Below, one piece after another: positions 53,958 to 62,915 of a stretch of 64,000 nt of DNA (position 1 is the first letter of the stretch; each line of letters begins with the position of its first letter). This DNA comes from JAIROC01 sp031553535. Its GTDB lineage: Bacteria > Bacteroidota > Bacteroidia > Bacteroidales > WCHB1-69. The stretch is taken from contig JAVBLM010000002.1 in NCBI GenBank assembly GCA_031553535.1, positions 62,001 through 126,000 of the forward strand. Reading direction: 5' to 3'. A program made the position numbers and the translations under genes. The notes beneath the pieces are model-generated. The model did no database searches. It had not been told where the DNA came from and saw nothing but the letters and a program-made list of their open reading frames with translations.

Positions 53958-54587
53958 ATGAGAAGTAAAAATGTAATTATCTATCAAATAGGTTGTTTAT
54001 TATTAGTTATAGCATTGATCATAGTACTTGTTCGACAAAACAAAACTGAAACGGTAAAACCCATGAAAACAATATCGGCAAAAGAATCTGTTCTTTCTGT
54101 TATTCATAACCGTAAGAGTGTACGGGATTTTATTCCTGACAAGACGATTAGTAAAGAGGATATAGAGACTATAGTAAAGGCAGGAATGGCAGCGCCATCA
54201 GGAAGAGATGCACGGCCTTGGGAAATTATAGTTGTTGATGATAGAAATGTATTAAATGGCATGGCTGAACAATTGCCTTATGCCAAGATGTTACAGTATG
54301 CCCCTTTAGCAATAGTTGTCTGTGGTGACACAACAAAATCATTTTATTGGTATGTGGATTGTTCGGCAGTGACGGAGAATATTTTATTGGCAGTGGAATC
54401 CCTGGGATTAGGTGCTGTATGGACAGCAGCATATCCTTATGAAGATAGAATGAATGCTGTAATCCAGAGTATAAATCTTCCCGGCCATATACTTCCTCTT
54501 GCCGTAATCCCAATAGGATATCCTCAAGGCGAACAAAAGCCAAAAGACAAATACGATGAATCCAAAATACACTATAACAAGTGGTAA
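53958..54587 (+). CDS. Membrane-anchored nitroreductase-family protein
   Basis: 209 residues. An N-terminal hydrophobic helix (YQIGCLLLVIALIIVLV, about 9-25) precedes an FMN-dependent nitroreductase domain: VIHNRKSVRDFIPDKTI, AGMAAPSGRDARPWEIIVVD, TENILLAVESLGLGAVWTAA and VIPIGYPQGEQKPKDKYDES. FMN-binding Arg and Ser positions look intact. The anchor or uncleaved signal suggests an extracytoplasmic enzyme, unusual for the family. Substrate unknown. Confidence 0.85.
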   Translation: MRSKNVIIYQIGCLLLVIALIIVLVRQNKTETVKPMKTISAKESVLSVIHNRKSVRDFIPDKTISKEDIETIVKAGMAAPSGRDARPWEIIVVDDRNVLNGMAEQLPYAKMLQYAPLAIVVCGDTTKSFYWYVDCSAVTENILLAVESLGLGAVWTAAYPYEDRMNAVIQSINLPGHILPLAVIPIGYPQGEQKPKDKYDESKIHYNKW

Positions 54588-54646
54588 TAGTTGAATAAGT
54601 TAAATCAGTATATATTACGAAAGAAATTGATAAAGTATAATTGTAC

Positions 54647-54677
54647 TTTACTTTTTCATAAAAAAAGTGTACCTTTG
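54647..54677 (+). promoter_or_regulatory. Putative ridA promoter
   Basis: TACCTTTG at 54670-54677 with TTTA (one mismatch to TTTG) at 54647-54650, exactly 19 bases apart. It lies 54 bases before the ridA ATG. Confidence 0.5.
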
Positions 54678-54731
54678 CTTCCTATCTATTTTTATTATAA
54701 ATGAATAATAATCAATAAATTTTAATATTAA

Positions 54732-55109
54732 ATGTCAAAAAGAATAATACATACAGACAATGCTCCGAAAGCAATAGGTCCTTATAGTCAAGCTATTGAA
54801 ACAAACGGAATGTTATTTATCTCTGGACAAATTCCGGTAAATCCTCAAACGGGACAGGTTCCGGAGGGAATAGAAGCTCAAACTGAGCAGGTAATGCAAA
54901 ATATAGGAGCGATTTTAAAAGAAGCAGGCTATGAATACAAAGATGTTATAAAATCGACATGTTTGTTGAGTGATATTGTTAACTTTAAATCCATGAATGA
55001 AGTATATGGAAAATACTATACTAAAGATTGTCCGGCAAGGGCGGCTTTTGCTGTTAGAGACCTTCCGATGGGAGTCTTGGTAGAAATAGAAACAATTGCA
55101 GCGAAATAA
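54732..55109 (+). CDS. ridA: 2-iminobutanoate/2-iminopropanoate deaminase
   Basis: 125 residues of the RidA/YjgF family, which hydrolyses reactive enamine/imine intermediates from PLP enzymes. The features AIGPYSQAIETNGMLFISGQ, the substrate Arg in CPARAAFAVRDLPMGVLVE and the final EIETIAAK are standard. A good promoter precedes it, and the C1 peptidase follows 33 bases later. Confidence 0.96.
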   Translation: MSKRIIHTDNAPKAIGPYSQAIETNGMLFISGQIPVNPQTGQVPEGIEAQTEQVMQNIGAILKEAGYEYKDVIKSTCLLSDIVNFKSMNEVYGKYYTKDCPARAAFAVRDLPMGVLVEIETIAAK

Positions 55110-55142
55110 TAAATTATTAATGAATAAAAATATAAAAAGAAA

Positions 55143-56339
55143 ATGAAGAAAATATTAGTTTTTGCGATTTCTTTATTGTTTGCATTCCCAAATATTATGA
55201 ATGCTCAAAATAGTGAAGAAAAGAAAGAAGGATTTCAATTTACCGAGATTAAACGTTTACCTGTAACTGCTATAAAGTCTCAAGACAGGGCAGGAACATG
55301 CTGGTCATGGTCAACTATCTCGTTTTTGGAATCGGAAATTATTCGATTAGGAAAAGATTCGGTTAGCCTTGCTCCTCTATATATTGTTTGGAACACATAC
55401 GATGAAAAAGCAAAACGTTATGTACGGATGCATGGAAATTTGAATTTCGGACAAGGTGGAGCTTTTGCAGATGTGTTATGGACAATTAAAAATTATGGAA
55501 TAGTTCCATTGTCGGTATATTCAGGATTAAATTATGGTGAAGAGATACATGCACATGGGGAATTGGATGCTATTTTGAAAGCATATGTGGATGCTGTCGT
55601 TTCGAATCCCAACAAGAAATTAAGTACGGCATGGCTAAGAGGATATGATGCCGTATTGGATGCATACTTAGGGCCTAAACCGGAGAAATTTACTTATAAA
55701 GGGAAAGAATATACTCCTGCTACTTTCTATAAAGATGCTACAGGATTAAATATGGATGATTATGTTAGTTTAACTTCTTTTACACATCATCCTTTCTATA
55801 CTTCATTTCCAATAGAGGTTCCTGATAATTGGATAGGTGAAAGAAGTTATAATATTCCGATTGATGAACTGATGAGTATTATGGATAAAGCAATTGATAA
55901 CGGATATACGTTTGGTTGGGGATCTGATGTTTCAGAAGATGGTTTTGTTCGCCGTGGTAGTGTTGCAGTTGTTCCGGATTTTGATAATGTTGAAATGGCA
56001 GATGCTGAAATCGCAAAATGGACAGCAATGCCTAAAAATAAAAAGATGGAAGAATGGCTTAAAAATCCGGGAAAAGAAAAAGAAATAACCCAGGAAATGC
56101 GTCAGGAAGCATTTGATAATTATCAAACTACAGATGATCATGGGATGCATGCAATAGGAAAAGCAACAGATCAGAATGGGAATAAATATTTTATTGTGAA
56201 AAATTCTTGGGGTGAGTATGGAGATTATAAAGGTTATTTGTATGCCTCATATCCTTTTGTGAAATATAAAACATTAAATATTGTTATCCACAAAGATGCT
56301 CTTCCGAAAGACTTGAAGAAGAAATTAGGGATTAATTAA
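55143..56339 (+). CDS. Exported C1 family peptidase (PepC/bleomycin-hydrolase type)
   Basis: 398 residues with a signal peptide (cleavage NIMNA-QNSEE). The active site is complete: Gln/Cys in SQDRAGTCWSWSTISFLESE, His in DDHGMHAIGKATDQNG and Asn in YFIVKNSWGEYGDYKGYLY. The long insert between Cys and His fits C1B aminopeptidases. Export to the periplasm matches a peptide-degrading lifestyle together with the S46 peptidase at 13.7 kb. A terminator follows. Confidence 0.9.
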   Translation: MKKILVFAISLLFAFPNIMNAQNSEEKKEGFQFTEIKRLPVTAIKSQDRAGTCWSWSTISFLESEIIRLGKDSVSLAPLYIVWNTYDEKAKRYVRMHGNLNFGQGGAFADVLWTIKNYGIVPLSVYSGLNYGEEIHAHGELDAILKAYVDAVVSNPNKKLSTAWLRGYDAVLDAYLGPKPEKFTYKGKEYTPATFYKDATGLNMDDYVSLTSFTHHPFYTSFPIEVPDNWIGERSYNIPIDELMSIMDKAIDNGYTFGWGSDVSEDGFVRRGSVAVVPDFDNVEMADAEIAKWTAMPKNKKMEEWLKNPGKEKEITQEMRQEAFDNYQTTDDHGMHAIGKATDQNGNKYFIVKNSWGEYGDYKGYLYASYPFVKYKTLNIVIHKDALPKDLKKKLGIN

Positions 56340-56360
56340 TCAGATTAAAAGTAAATAATT

Positions 56361-56396
56361 AATGAGGCTTTCTTTTTAAATAGCCTCATTTTTTTA
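56361..56396 (+). terminator. Rho-independent terminator after the C1 peptidase gene
   Basis: AATGAGGCT (56361-56369) pairs with AGCCTCATT (56382-56390) around a 12-base loop and is followed by TTTTTTA. Confidence 0.8.
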
Positions 56397-56690
56397 TCAT
56401 TGAAGTTTTGGATTTAATGTTTCTCTCTGAAGTTTCAGAGGAGCAAAAAGCGTTGCCGTTTTCACCATCTAATATAAAATGATTTCCGAAATCCTTTCTG
56501 TCTGAATAGGTCTTCTTTCGTTCGGAGGATTATTACTCAATTTGCAAACAGAATAATACTCTGTATTTGCATCGTGCTTGTCACATAGATGTAATAGATA
56601 CCTATATGGGTAGGATAGGGAATTGCTGGAATATTCTTATATCACGACTTAAACAAAATAAAGCAGATAAATATAAAAGACCCCGACAAT
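56397..56690. other. Gap with no recognisable feature
   Basis: This stretch separates two convergent units. I see no open frame, repeat-family member or convincing hairpin in it. Confidence 0.6.
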
Positions 56691-58310
56691 TTACTTGTTC
56701 AACTCTTTAATTGCAGCTTCAATTATTTCATCGTCAGCATTGATGACCGGATAAAATCCCTTTTCTCCGAATAGATTCCGGCCAATATATGCTTTTGTCC
56801 ACTTCTTGAATTCTCTGGTGGAATAAACAGAGAGCTCAGGTGTTATACCTGCCTCTTTTCCTTTTGCGACTATTTCGGCAATCATGGAGCTGTTAACATT
56901 GAAATTAACAAGAAAGTCATCAACGGTTTTGTATGTTTTTGTTAATCGAGCTCTGTTTCTATCAACATATTCCATTGCATAGGAAAATAAAATTCCCTGG
57001 TTTGCAATTTTATTGAAATAAATAACACTATCGGATTTCTTTATCGGGATAAAAACATCGGGCATAATGCCTCCTCCTCCATAGACTACTTTTCCCTTGG
57101 GGGTATAATAGCGTAATGAGTCTGCAAAATGAATACTGTCTTTGTCATCCATTTCCCCACGTTCATACCGGGAGATTATATCGGAATAATATTCGTCATT
57201 GTTATTTGCATTAAAAGGACGTTGAATAGATCTTCCCGTCGGAGTATAATAGCGAGCTACCGTAATTAGCACTTCGGAACTGTCGCTGAGATAAAACTGA
57301 CGTTGAACCAGTCCCTTTCCAAATGATCGCCTGCCCAATACCGTTCCCCTGTCAAGATCCTGTATTGCTCCTGCAACTATTTCGCTGGCGGAGGCAGAAT
57401 ATTCATCTATTAATACTGCGATTTTCTGATTTTCTTTCTTGAATAATCCTTTGGAGGAAGAAAGATACTCTTGTTTTCCAACGGCTTTCCCATAAGTATA
57501 AACAATCAATTCTTTACTTGGCAGTAATTCATTACAAACAGCAATTGCTGCTCCGAGATATCCACCCGGATTTCCCCGTAGGTCTAAAATGAGTTTGTCC
57601 ACTCCTTCCGAAATCAGGTTAGCTAACGCATTATGGAACTCCTCTTCTGTAGTAAAAGTAAAATTGTCAATACTGACGTAGCCAATCTTTGGCGCAATTT
57701 TATAGTAAATATTTATGCTGTGAACAGGTATCTTATCACGGATAATCTGAAAAGGGATTAATTCTTTTAGATCACCTCTAAGAATTTCCACATTCACTTT
57801 TGAGCCTTTTTTTCCACGTAGAAGCTGAATGATTTCCGTGTTTGCTATTTTAACTCCTGCAATTGTCTTGCCATCTACATTAATAATTCTGTCACCTGCA
57901 AGAATGCCTACTTTTTCGGAAGGTCCTCCTGTTGTAACGCTAATTACCAACAGCGTGTCTTGATGCATATTGAATTGGATACCGATCCCTTCAAATTCAC
58001 CCATAAGCACGGTATTTGCCTGTTCGGTTTCTTCCTTTGTCATATAAGAAGAATGAGGATCCAGATTCGTCAGCATTCCGCGAATGGCTTCTTCATCCAA
58101 TTGTTTTTTTGTCACATCCTCAAAATAATATTTATATATAATGTCGGATACCTCACTCACTTTATCTTTTCCCACTTGGATATTAATAAGGGGAATGTTT
58201 TTCTTGGACGGGACGAATAAAATTCCAATAAGAAGGCCTAGTATGAGTGCTAGAGATAAATAAACAGGTAGCCGAATTCTATTTTTCGAATTATTATTTT
58301 CAGTCTGCAT
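56691..58310 (-). CDS. S41 C-terminal processing peptidase
   Basis: 539 residues. N-terminal membrane helix (YLSLALILGLLIGILFV); a PDZ domain at about 90-180 (FEGIGIQFNMHQDTLLVISV, ILAGDRIINVDGKTI); then the S41 protease core with the nucleophile Ser in DEYSASASEIVAGAI and Lys in LGRRSFGKGLVQ. A roughly 150-residue C-terminal helical region is typical of Bacteroidota CtpA. It trims proteins in the periplasm. Last gene of a run with sppA and a small membrane protein (18-base gap). Confidence 0.93.
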   Translation of the reverse strand: MQTENNNSKNRIRLPVYLSLALILGLLIGILFVPSKKNIPLINIQVGKDKVSEVSDIIYKYYFEDVTKKQLDEEAIRGMLTNLDPHSSYMTKEETEQANTVLMGEFEGIGIQFNMHQDTLLVISVTTGGPSEKVGILAGDRIINVDGKTIAGVKIANTEIIQLLRGKKGSKVNVEILRGDLKELIPFQIIRDKIPVHSINIYYKIAPKIGYVSIDNFTFTTEEEFHNALANLISEGVDKLILDLRGNPGGYLGAAIAVCNELLPSKELIVYTYGKAVGKQEYLSSSKGLFKKENQKIAVLIDEYSASASEIVAGAIQDLDRGTVLGRRSFGKGLVQRQFYLSDSSEVLITVARYYTPTGRSIQRPFNANNNDEYYSDIISRYERGEMDDKDSIHFADSLRYYTPKGKVVYGGGGIMPDVFIPIKKSDSVIYFNKIANQGILFSYAMEYVDRNRARLTKTYKTVDDFLVNFNVNSSMIAEIVAKGKEAGITPELSVYSTREFKKWTKAYIGRNLFGEKGFYPVINADDEIIEAAIKELNK

Positions 58311-58328
58311 ATATGGTTTTAATAAATA

Positions 58329-58946
58329 CTATTTTAAGAAATCAGATGGATAATGTAAAAAGCTATCCGATTCTTTTAACAATAGCTTCTTGTTGTTAAA
58401 GATCAAATATAAATTATCGTCGATTGACTGTAGTTCAATATTATCAATATCTATGCCATACACAATGAGTTTGTTCTGGGTTTTACGATAACCCGCAAAA
58501 TTGGTAGGATTGTCCCACTGTTCAATAAGCAATTCATTTTTTCTAGCAGATGCCGGTTTAGGATCTGCCAATGTGTCCTTTGTAGAATATGTAATAGGAA
58601 TAATAGCTTCTGCTATTTTCATGTCAGCCTTTATTGTTATAGAGGGTTCTTCGGAAAATATGGTGTCTTTCTCCACAATTACTTCTTTTTCTATCAATAT
58701 GAAAGAAGTGTCTGCTGATTTTGTATTTGGTTTCTTTTCCTGTTGTTTTCCTTTGTAGAGTGTGAGATCTTCTGTCGCTACTTTTGTAGAGTCTGAATTT
58801 GGGAAAATCTTATATATCTTCACAATGTTTTCCTTTGTGAAGTTGGAAATTACTCCAAAATACATTATAAGGCCAGTTATTATAACACCCGTTACTATAC
58901 CTATCCCCAAATACAAAAGATTTTGTTTTTCCCTCCGGCTAAGCAT
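58329..58946 (-). CDS. Single-pass membrane protein of unknown function
   Basis: 205 residues from the ATG at 58946 (MLSRREKQNLLYLGIGIV), which lies 4 bases after the sppA stop; a start at 58964 would overlap sppA. One transmembrane helix at about 10-30, then a charged, low-complexity periplasmic stretch, and a compact C-terminal part (NPTNFAGYRKTQNKLIVYGI, NLYLIFNNKKLLLKE). I do not recognise the family. Its place between sppA and a CtpA-type protease suggests an envelope proteolysis or quality-control link. Confidence 0.65.
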   Translation of the reverse strand: MLSRREKQNLLYLGIGIVTGVIITGLIMYFGVISNFTKENIVKIYKIFPNSDSTKVATEDLTLYKGKQQEKKPNTKSADTSFILIEKEVIVEKDTIFSEEPSITIKADMKIAEAIIPITYSTKDTLADPKPASARKNELLIEQWDNPTNFAGYRKTQNKLIVYGIDIDNIELQSIDDNLYLIFNNKKLLLKESDSFLHYPSDFLK

Positions 58947-58950
58947 TTTA

Positions 58951-60717
58951 TTAATATATATCAATAATATATGGAATACGTGCCTGTATCCCTTTTAGTT
59001 CTAACGCAGATTCTATAAACTGGAAGTAAGCATATGTCTGATACAAGTTGGATCTTTGCATTCTTGATGAGATTTTACTTTCCAGGAACGATTCTGTAAT
59101 TTCCTGAAAGAAGTCTTTCAATGCAGGCCGTTCGCTAACAGTATAATTTGAAATATCTGCAAGATTGGCCGCTTTTTCAATAGCAATATCCAATCCTCCA
59201 AGTGTGTCAACTAAGTTTAAGCGTAAAGCATCGGTTCCGGACCATACACGTCCTTGTCCTATCGAGTCAACAAACGAAGCGGTCAGCTTTCTTCCATCGG
59301 CTACCCGTTTTACAAAAACGGCATATGTGTTCTCTACATTCTTTTGAAGAACACTTCTTTCATAAAGATCCAAAGCACGGTTCATGGTTGTTGCATCCGA
59401 ATGCTGGTTTGTCTTAACCCGGTCTACCGTGATTCCTAGTTTATTTGCCATTAATTTCTCCGCATTCGGAAAAAGGCCGAATACGCCTATCGATCCGGTC
59501 ATAGTGGTTGGTTGGGCAACAATATAACTTCCTGCACATGCAATGTAATAACCTCCTGATGCGGCATAATCGCTCATGGAAACAACGATTGGCTTTTCCT
59601 GGCGAGTTAGATCAACCTCTCTCCATATAGATTCGGACGTCAGGGCGCTTCCTCCTCCGGAATTTACTCGCAGCACGATAGCTTTTACATTTTTATCTTT
59701 TCTCGCCTTTGCAATTTCTTCTACGGTAGAACTTCCGATTACTTGATTTCCTCCTTCTTCGTCCATAATATTTCCTACTGCATAAATTACCGCAATTTTA
59801 TCACTTTTTACTTTATGGGGAGGGAGTGTTTTTTTATAGTCTTTGGTTTCAACCAAATTGATTTTTTTCGTTGAGTCTAAATCCAGTTCCGAGCGCATGA
59901 ATGCTTCGAATTGATCCTTGAAAGCCAATTGATCTATAAAACCTCTGTCTACAGCCATTTCAACATCAGCAAGAAATAACAAGCTATCGCAACTATTATT
60001 AATCGTTTTTACATCAATCGAACGGCTTGCACTGATATTCGCAACCATATGATTCCACATCGAATTCAAATAAGTTTGTATTTGTTCCTTATTTGCTTCA
60101 CTCATTTTATTAAGCATATAGGGTTCAACAGCACTTTTGTACGTTCCATGCCTGATAATTTGCATGTCCAAATCTATTTTATCAAGTAATCCCTTGAAAA
60201 AGAATACTTCTGAAGCTAATCCCCTGAGATCTATCATTCCTTGCGGATGGAGGAAAATCTTATCTGAAACCGATGCCAGATAATAAGATACCTGCGATAA
60301 AGATTCCGAATAACAATAGATAAACTTTCCCGATTCTTTGAAATCCAGGAGGTGGTTACGGAGTTCTTCAATAATGGCAAGAGGAGCCGAAACAGAAGAT
60401 ATGTCCAAGTAGATACCTTTGATGTTTTTATCATCTTTGGCATGTTTTAATATGGAAGATAACGTATTTAACCCTATTGTCTTTTCTTGCGCAAAGACAG
60501 GCATAGGCATAACGTATTTTTCAAAAGGATTATCACTTGCCCGTTCGGATATTGTACAGTTTAAGTCCAGGTGCAATACTGATTCGGAAGAAATCTTAGG
60601 TACGCTGTCCTTCGATAATGCAGCAACTCCAACAATCAAAAAAATCAACCCTATTAACACTGGTGTTATAATTAAACCCAGAATGGTTGCCAAAAGCATT
60701 TTAAAGAAATCTTTCAT
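58951..60717 (-). CDS. sppA: Signal peptide peptidase SppA, long form
   Basis: 588 residues. One N-terminal membrane helix (about 7-32) and two S49 domains. The general-base Lys is in RHGTYKSAVEPY in the first domain and the nucleophile Ser in VVSMSDYAASGGYYIACAGS in the second, as in E. coli SppA. It degrades cleaved signal peptides in the membrane. It starts 39 bases after an outer-membrane protein gene and leads into the hypothetical gene and CtpA. Confidence 0.94.
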   Translation of the reverse strand: MKDFFKMLLATILGLIITPVLIGLIFLIVGVAALSKDSVPKISSESVLHLDLNCTISERASDNPFEKYVMPMPVFAQEKTIGLNTLSSILKHAKDDKNIKGIYLDISSVSAPLAIIEELRNHLLDFKESGKFIYCYSESLSQVSYYLASVSDKIFLHPQGMIDLRGLASEVFFFKGLLDKIDLDMQIIRHGTYKSAVEPYMLNKMSEANKEQIQTYLNSMWNHMVANISASRSIDVKTINNSCDSLLFLADVEMAVDRGFIDQLAFKDQFEAFMRSELDLDSTKKINLVETKDYKKTLPPHKVKSDKIAVIYAVGNIMDEEGGNQVIGSSTVEEIAKARKDKNVKAIVLRVNSGGGSALTSESIWREVDLTRQEKPIVVSMSDYAASGGYYIACAGSYIVAQPTTMTGSIGVFGLFPNAEKLMANKLGITVDRVKTNQHSDATTMNRALDLYERSVLQKNVENTYAVFVKRVADGRKLTASFVDSIGQGRVWSGTDALRLNLVDTLGGLDIAIEKAANLADISNYTVSERPALKDFFQEITESFLESKISSRMQRSNLYQTYAYFQFIESALELKGIQARIPYIIDIY

Positions 60718-60755
60718 CTTATTATATTTTTAGATGGTTATATATTGATTATTGT

Positions 60756-61487
60756 TTAGCGTCTCATTTCTCGTATGTTTCCAAGATTGATATTTAATCT
60801 CACAGTAACAACATGATGGTTCATAGCTGTCCATGGATATGTAACATCAGCCTCCGGTTGGTTTTCTTGATATTCTTGCATTTCTGGATTATAATTATAA
60901 AATGTCCGTATATTAAATCCGTATGTTATCATTGCTGTCACACGTTGTATGCTTTTTGTCCGGTCGGAATATTGGGCAGGAAAAGCAATCCCTACTTCAG
61001 GCCGTACATAGAAATTAGAATAGCCGGAGGATATATCACTTTTTGTTGCATATGCAAATTGAAGGGCTATTCCGTAAACAAAAGGATTCATATCCAAACT
61101 GCCGATATAGCTGCAATGAAATGTTCCTACAAGATTATGGGTTTGATAACCGCCATCGCTAAATCCAAGTCCGAATTGATAGGTAATACTTTGCTGCATA
61201 AATCTGTTTCCTACTCCATAATATTGGCTGGCAACGTATCCTATCCCAACCATAGGCACTACACTAACGGGTTGTTTAAGACTGGCAGAAATACCCGCAC
61301 CAAAATTAAATGTCAATCCATGCCTGATGTAAGTAAAACTTTTGCCTATACTGGAAAAGTTATTTTTTTTTCCTTTCCTGTTAGATTGTCCGTAAGCATT
61401 GTTTTCGATGGTTTGGATGCCAAGAAATGTAATTATGAATAAAAATATGCCTAAACCTTTTTGTATAACTTTTAGAGAATTTCCCAT
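60756..61487 (-). CDS. Probable outer-membrane beta-barrel protein
   Basis: About 243 residues from the ATG at 61487 (MGNSLKVIQKGLGIFLFI); the frame from 61538 starts upstream of a promoter-like box. Signal peptide with cleavage NAYG-QSNRK. The body has alternating amphipathic strands (GLTFNFGAGISASLKQPVSV, GYVASQYYGVGNRFMQQSIT, FVYGIALQFAYATKSDISSG) and a C-terminal strand ending LNINLGNIREMRR. Function unknown. Likely first gene of an envelope operon with sppA. Confidence 0.7.
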   Translation of the reverse strand: MGNSLKVIQKGLGIFLFIITFLGIQTIENNAYGQSNRKGKKNNFSSIGKSFTYIRHGLTFNFGAGISASLKQPVSVVPMVGIGYVASQYYGVGNRFMQQSITYQFGLGFSDGGYQTHNLVGTFHCSYIGSLDMNPFVYGIALQFAYATKSDISSGYSNFYVRPEVGIAFPAQYSDRTKSIQRVTAMITYGFNIRTFYNYNPEMQEYQENQPEADVTYPWTAMNHHVVTVRLNINLGNIREMRR

Positions 61488-61516
61488 ACCGTTTTTATTA
61501 TAAAGATTATATATGG

Positions 61517-61524
61517 CAAAAGTA
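61517..61524 (-). promoter_or_regulatory. Putative promoter -7 box of the OMP-sppA-ctp operon
   Basis: TACTTTTG on the minus strand, 30 bases upstream of the ATG at 61487. It fits TAnnTTTG and supports the shorter start. Confidence 0.45.
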
Positions 61525-61907
61525 CAAAAATTATCCATTGATTTTTTAATATTTTTATCTTATCTTTCAATATAGTTTTCAAGCATGGATTTGAATATGA
61601 AAAAGAGCATATTATCAGTCTTCTATACATGATTTTGTATTCTATCCGGTAATGGTTAGTGGGTATTCTTTTCCACTATTGTTTTTAACAGGTTCGATAT
61701 TAAGAACAGTGCTTTTCCTTGTTTCCTTTTCGTCGATATCCCTCTGCAATGATAGCAGGTATTAAAACAGCGGATATTCTTAGCGGAAAAACAAGTCCGA
61801 ATAATTCTTCTTGTAGGATAATTTTCTGTAATCTTGTTAAGGTTCGGGCACGAAATTATGTGATTTTTTTCCACATAATCAAATCAATAAAAGAATTTGT
61901 TTTCTCC

Positions 61908-61965
61908 ATTCCCCTGTAACTTTACTTAACTTTTATAACTTCCTGTAACTTGCGTAATTTCTTTT
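61908..61965 (-). repeat. Family A end (copy A6, inverted)
   Basis: Reads ACTTCCTGTAACTTGCGTAA, the reverse complement of the A3 left end. It sits just left of array 7. The stretch 61539-61907 shows nothing I can name. Confidence 0.6.
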
Positions 61966-61973
61966 ATTTAAAC

Positions 61974-62398
61974 AAACTAAATTCTGACCCCCTGGCTCAT
62001 GTTAAATTAAGGTCGGATATAAAAGTATAAGACGCTTTCGGGTGTTTCCGAACCGTCCAAACCAAATGGTTTGCCTATTTCGGAAGTTCCCGAAACCTCC
62101 AAACCGAATGGTTTGCCTCTTTCGGAAGTTCCGAAACCTCCAAACCGAATGGTTTGGGTCTTTCGGAAATTCCGAAACTCACAAACCAAATGGTTTGAAC
62201 CTTTCGGGTATTTCGGAAACTGCTTAAAAAAGTATCTGAGTCTTTGAAATATCTTCCGAGCCTTCCAAAACAAATACATTGAACCTTTCGGATACCTTCC
62301 GAAATCTCCCGAAAAAGCGTTTGATCCTTTCGGGAATTTTTCTTGTTGGCAAAAACTGTGAAATACCTCAGTCATACTATTCCGAACAGATTTTATTT
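61974..62398. repeat. 42-bp-period tandem array with flanks (array 7)
   Basis: The array proper (about 62034-62345) has seven units plus a partial one and, with its flanks, is a close copy of 1750-2216. Shared flanks include CCTGGCTCATGTTAAATTAA on the left and TCAGTCATACTATTCCGAAC on the right. One unit fewer than array 1. Confidence 0.92.
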
Positions 62399-62432
62399 AT
62401 CTGGCTTGCGTAACTCCTGTGAAATTATTACA

Positions 62433-62768
62433 GAAGTTGTCAAAAGTTAAGATAAAATGGATAGAGATTGCTTCGTCGTTCCTCCTACCAATGACAGAGA
62501 TTATTTCACTGCGTTTCGATGCTTTCGCTACACTTCGTGGCTCAGGTGCTTCGTGCCTCGCAATGACGCTCTTAGCCAACATATTGCCGTCATGCTGAAC
62601 TTGTTTCAGCATCCCCGTTTTTAAGGATGACGCTATTAACCTATGCTTACTGTCATTTCCTACTGTTTGATTGTTTATAATTGGATACTCACAAATTACG
62701 CTATTTCGTTTGTTTAGAGCGTCATTGGTAGGAAGAAGCAATCCCCTATCTTAACTTTTGACAACTTC
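62433..62768. repeat. Family B element with perfect termini (copy B5)
   Basis: The termini are 22-bp perfect inverted repeats, beginning GAAGTTGTCAAAAGTTAA on the left. The symmetry continues imperfectly for about 30 bases inward (GATTGCTTC, CCTACCAATGAC). The interior has CGTCATGCTGAACTTG. The best-preserved member of family B. Confidence 0.85.
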
Positions 62769-62837
62769 ACAGATTATTTTTTAACTTTTTGATTTACATG
62801 AATAATAAAAAGACTATTAAATTTGTTTTTAAATAGT

Positions 62838-62882
62838 GAAGTTATCAAAAGAGCGACCTTTACATCAACTTTTGATAATTTC
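62838..62882. repeat. Minimal family B hairpin (copy B6)
   Basis: GAAGTTATCAAAAG and CAACTTTTGATAATTTC are inverted with about 13 bases between. It lies 34 bases before the nitroreductase ATG, so it falls in its leader or promoter. Confidence 0.6.
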
Positions 62883-62915
62883 AGTATAAATAATTAAAAA
62901 TAGGAGAAAATTAAA

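Noticed and set aside
56397..56690. Possible small RNA gene
   Set aside because: I looked for promoter boxes, stems and terminators and found no convincing combination.
62397..62741. Minus-strand 114-residue frame
   Set aside because: It lies wholly inside family B element B5 and its translation has no family look; the sequence is repeat DNA.
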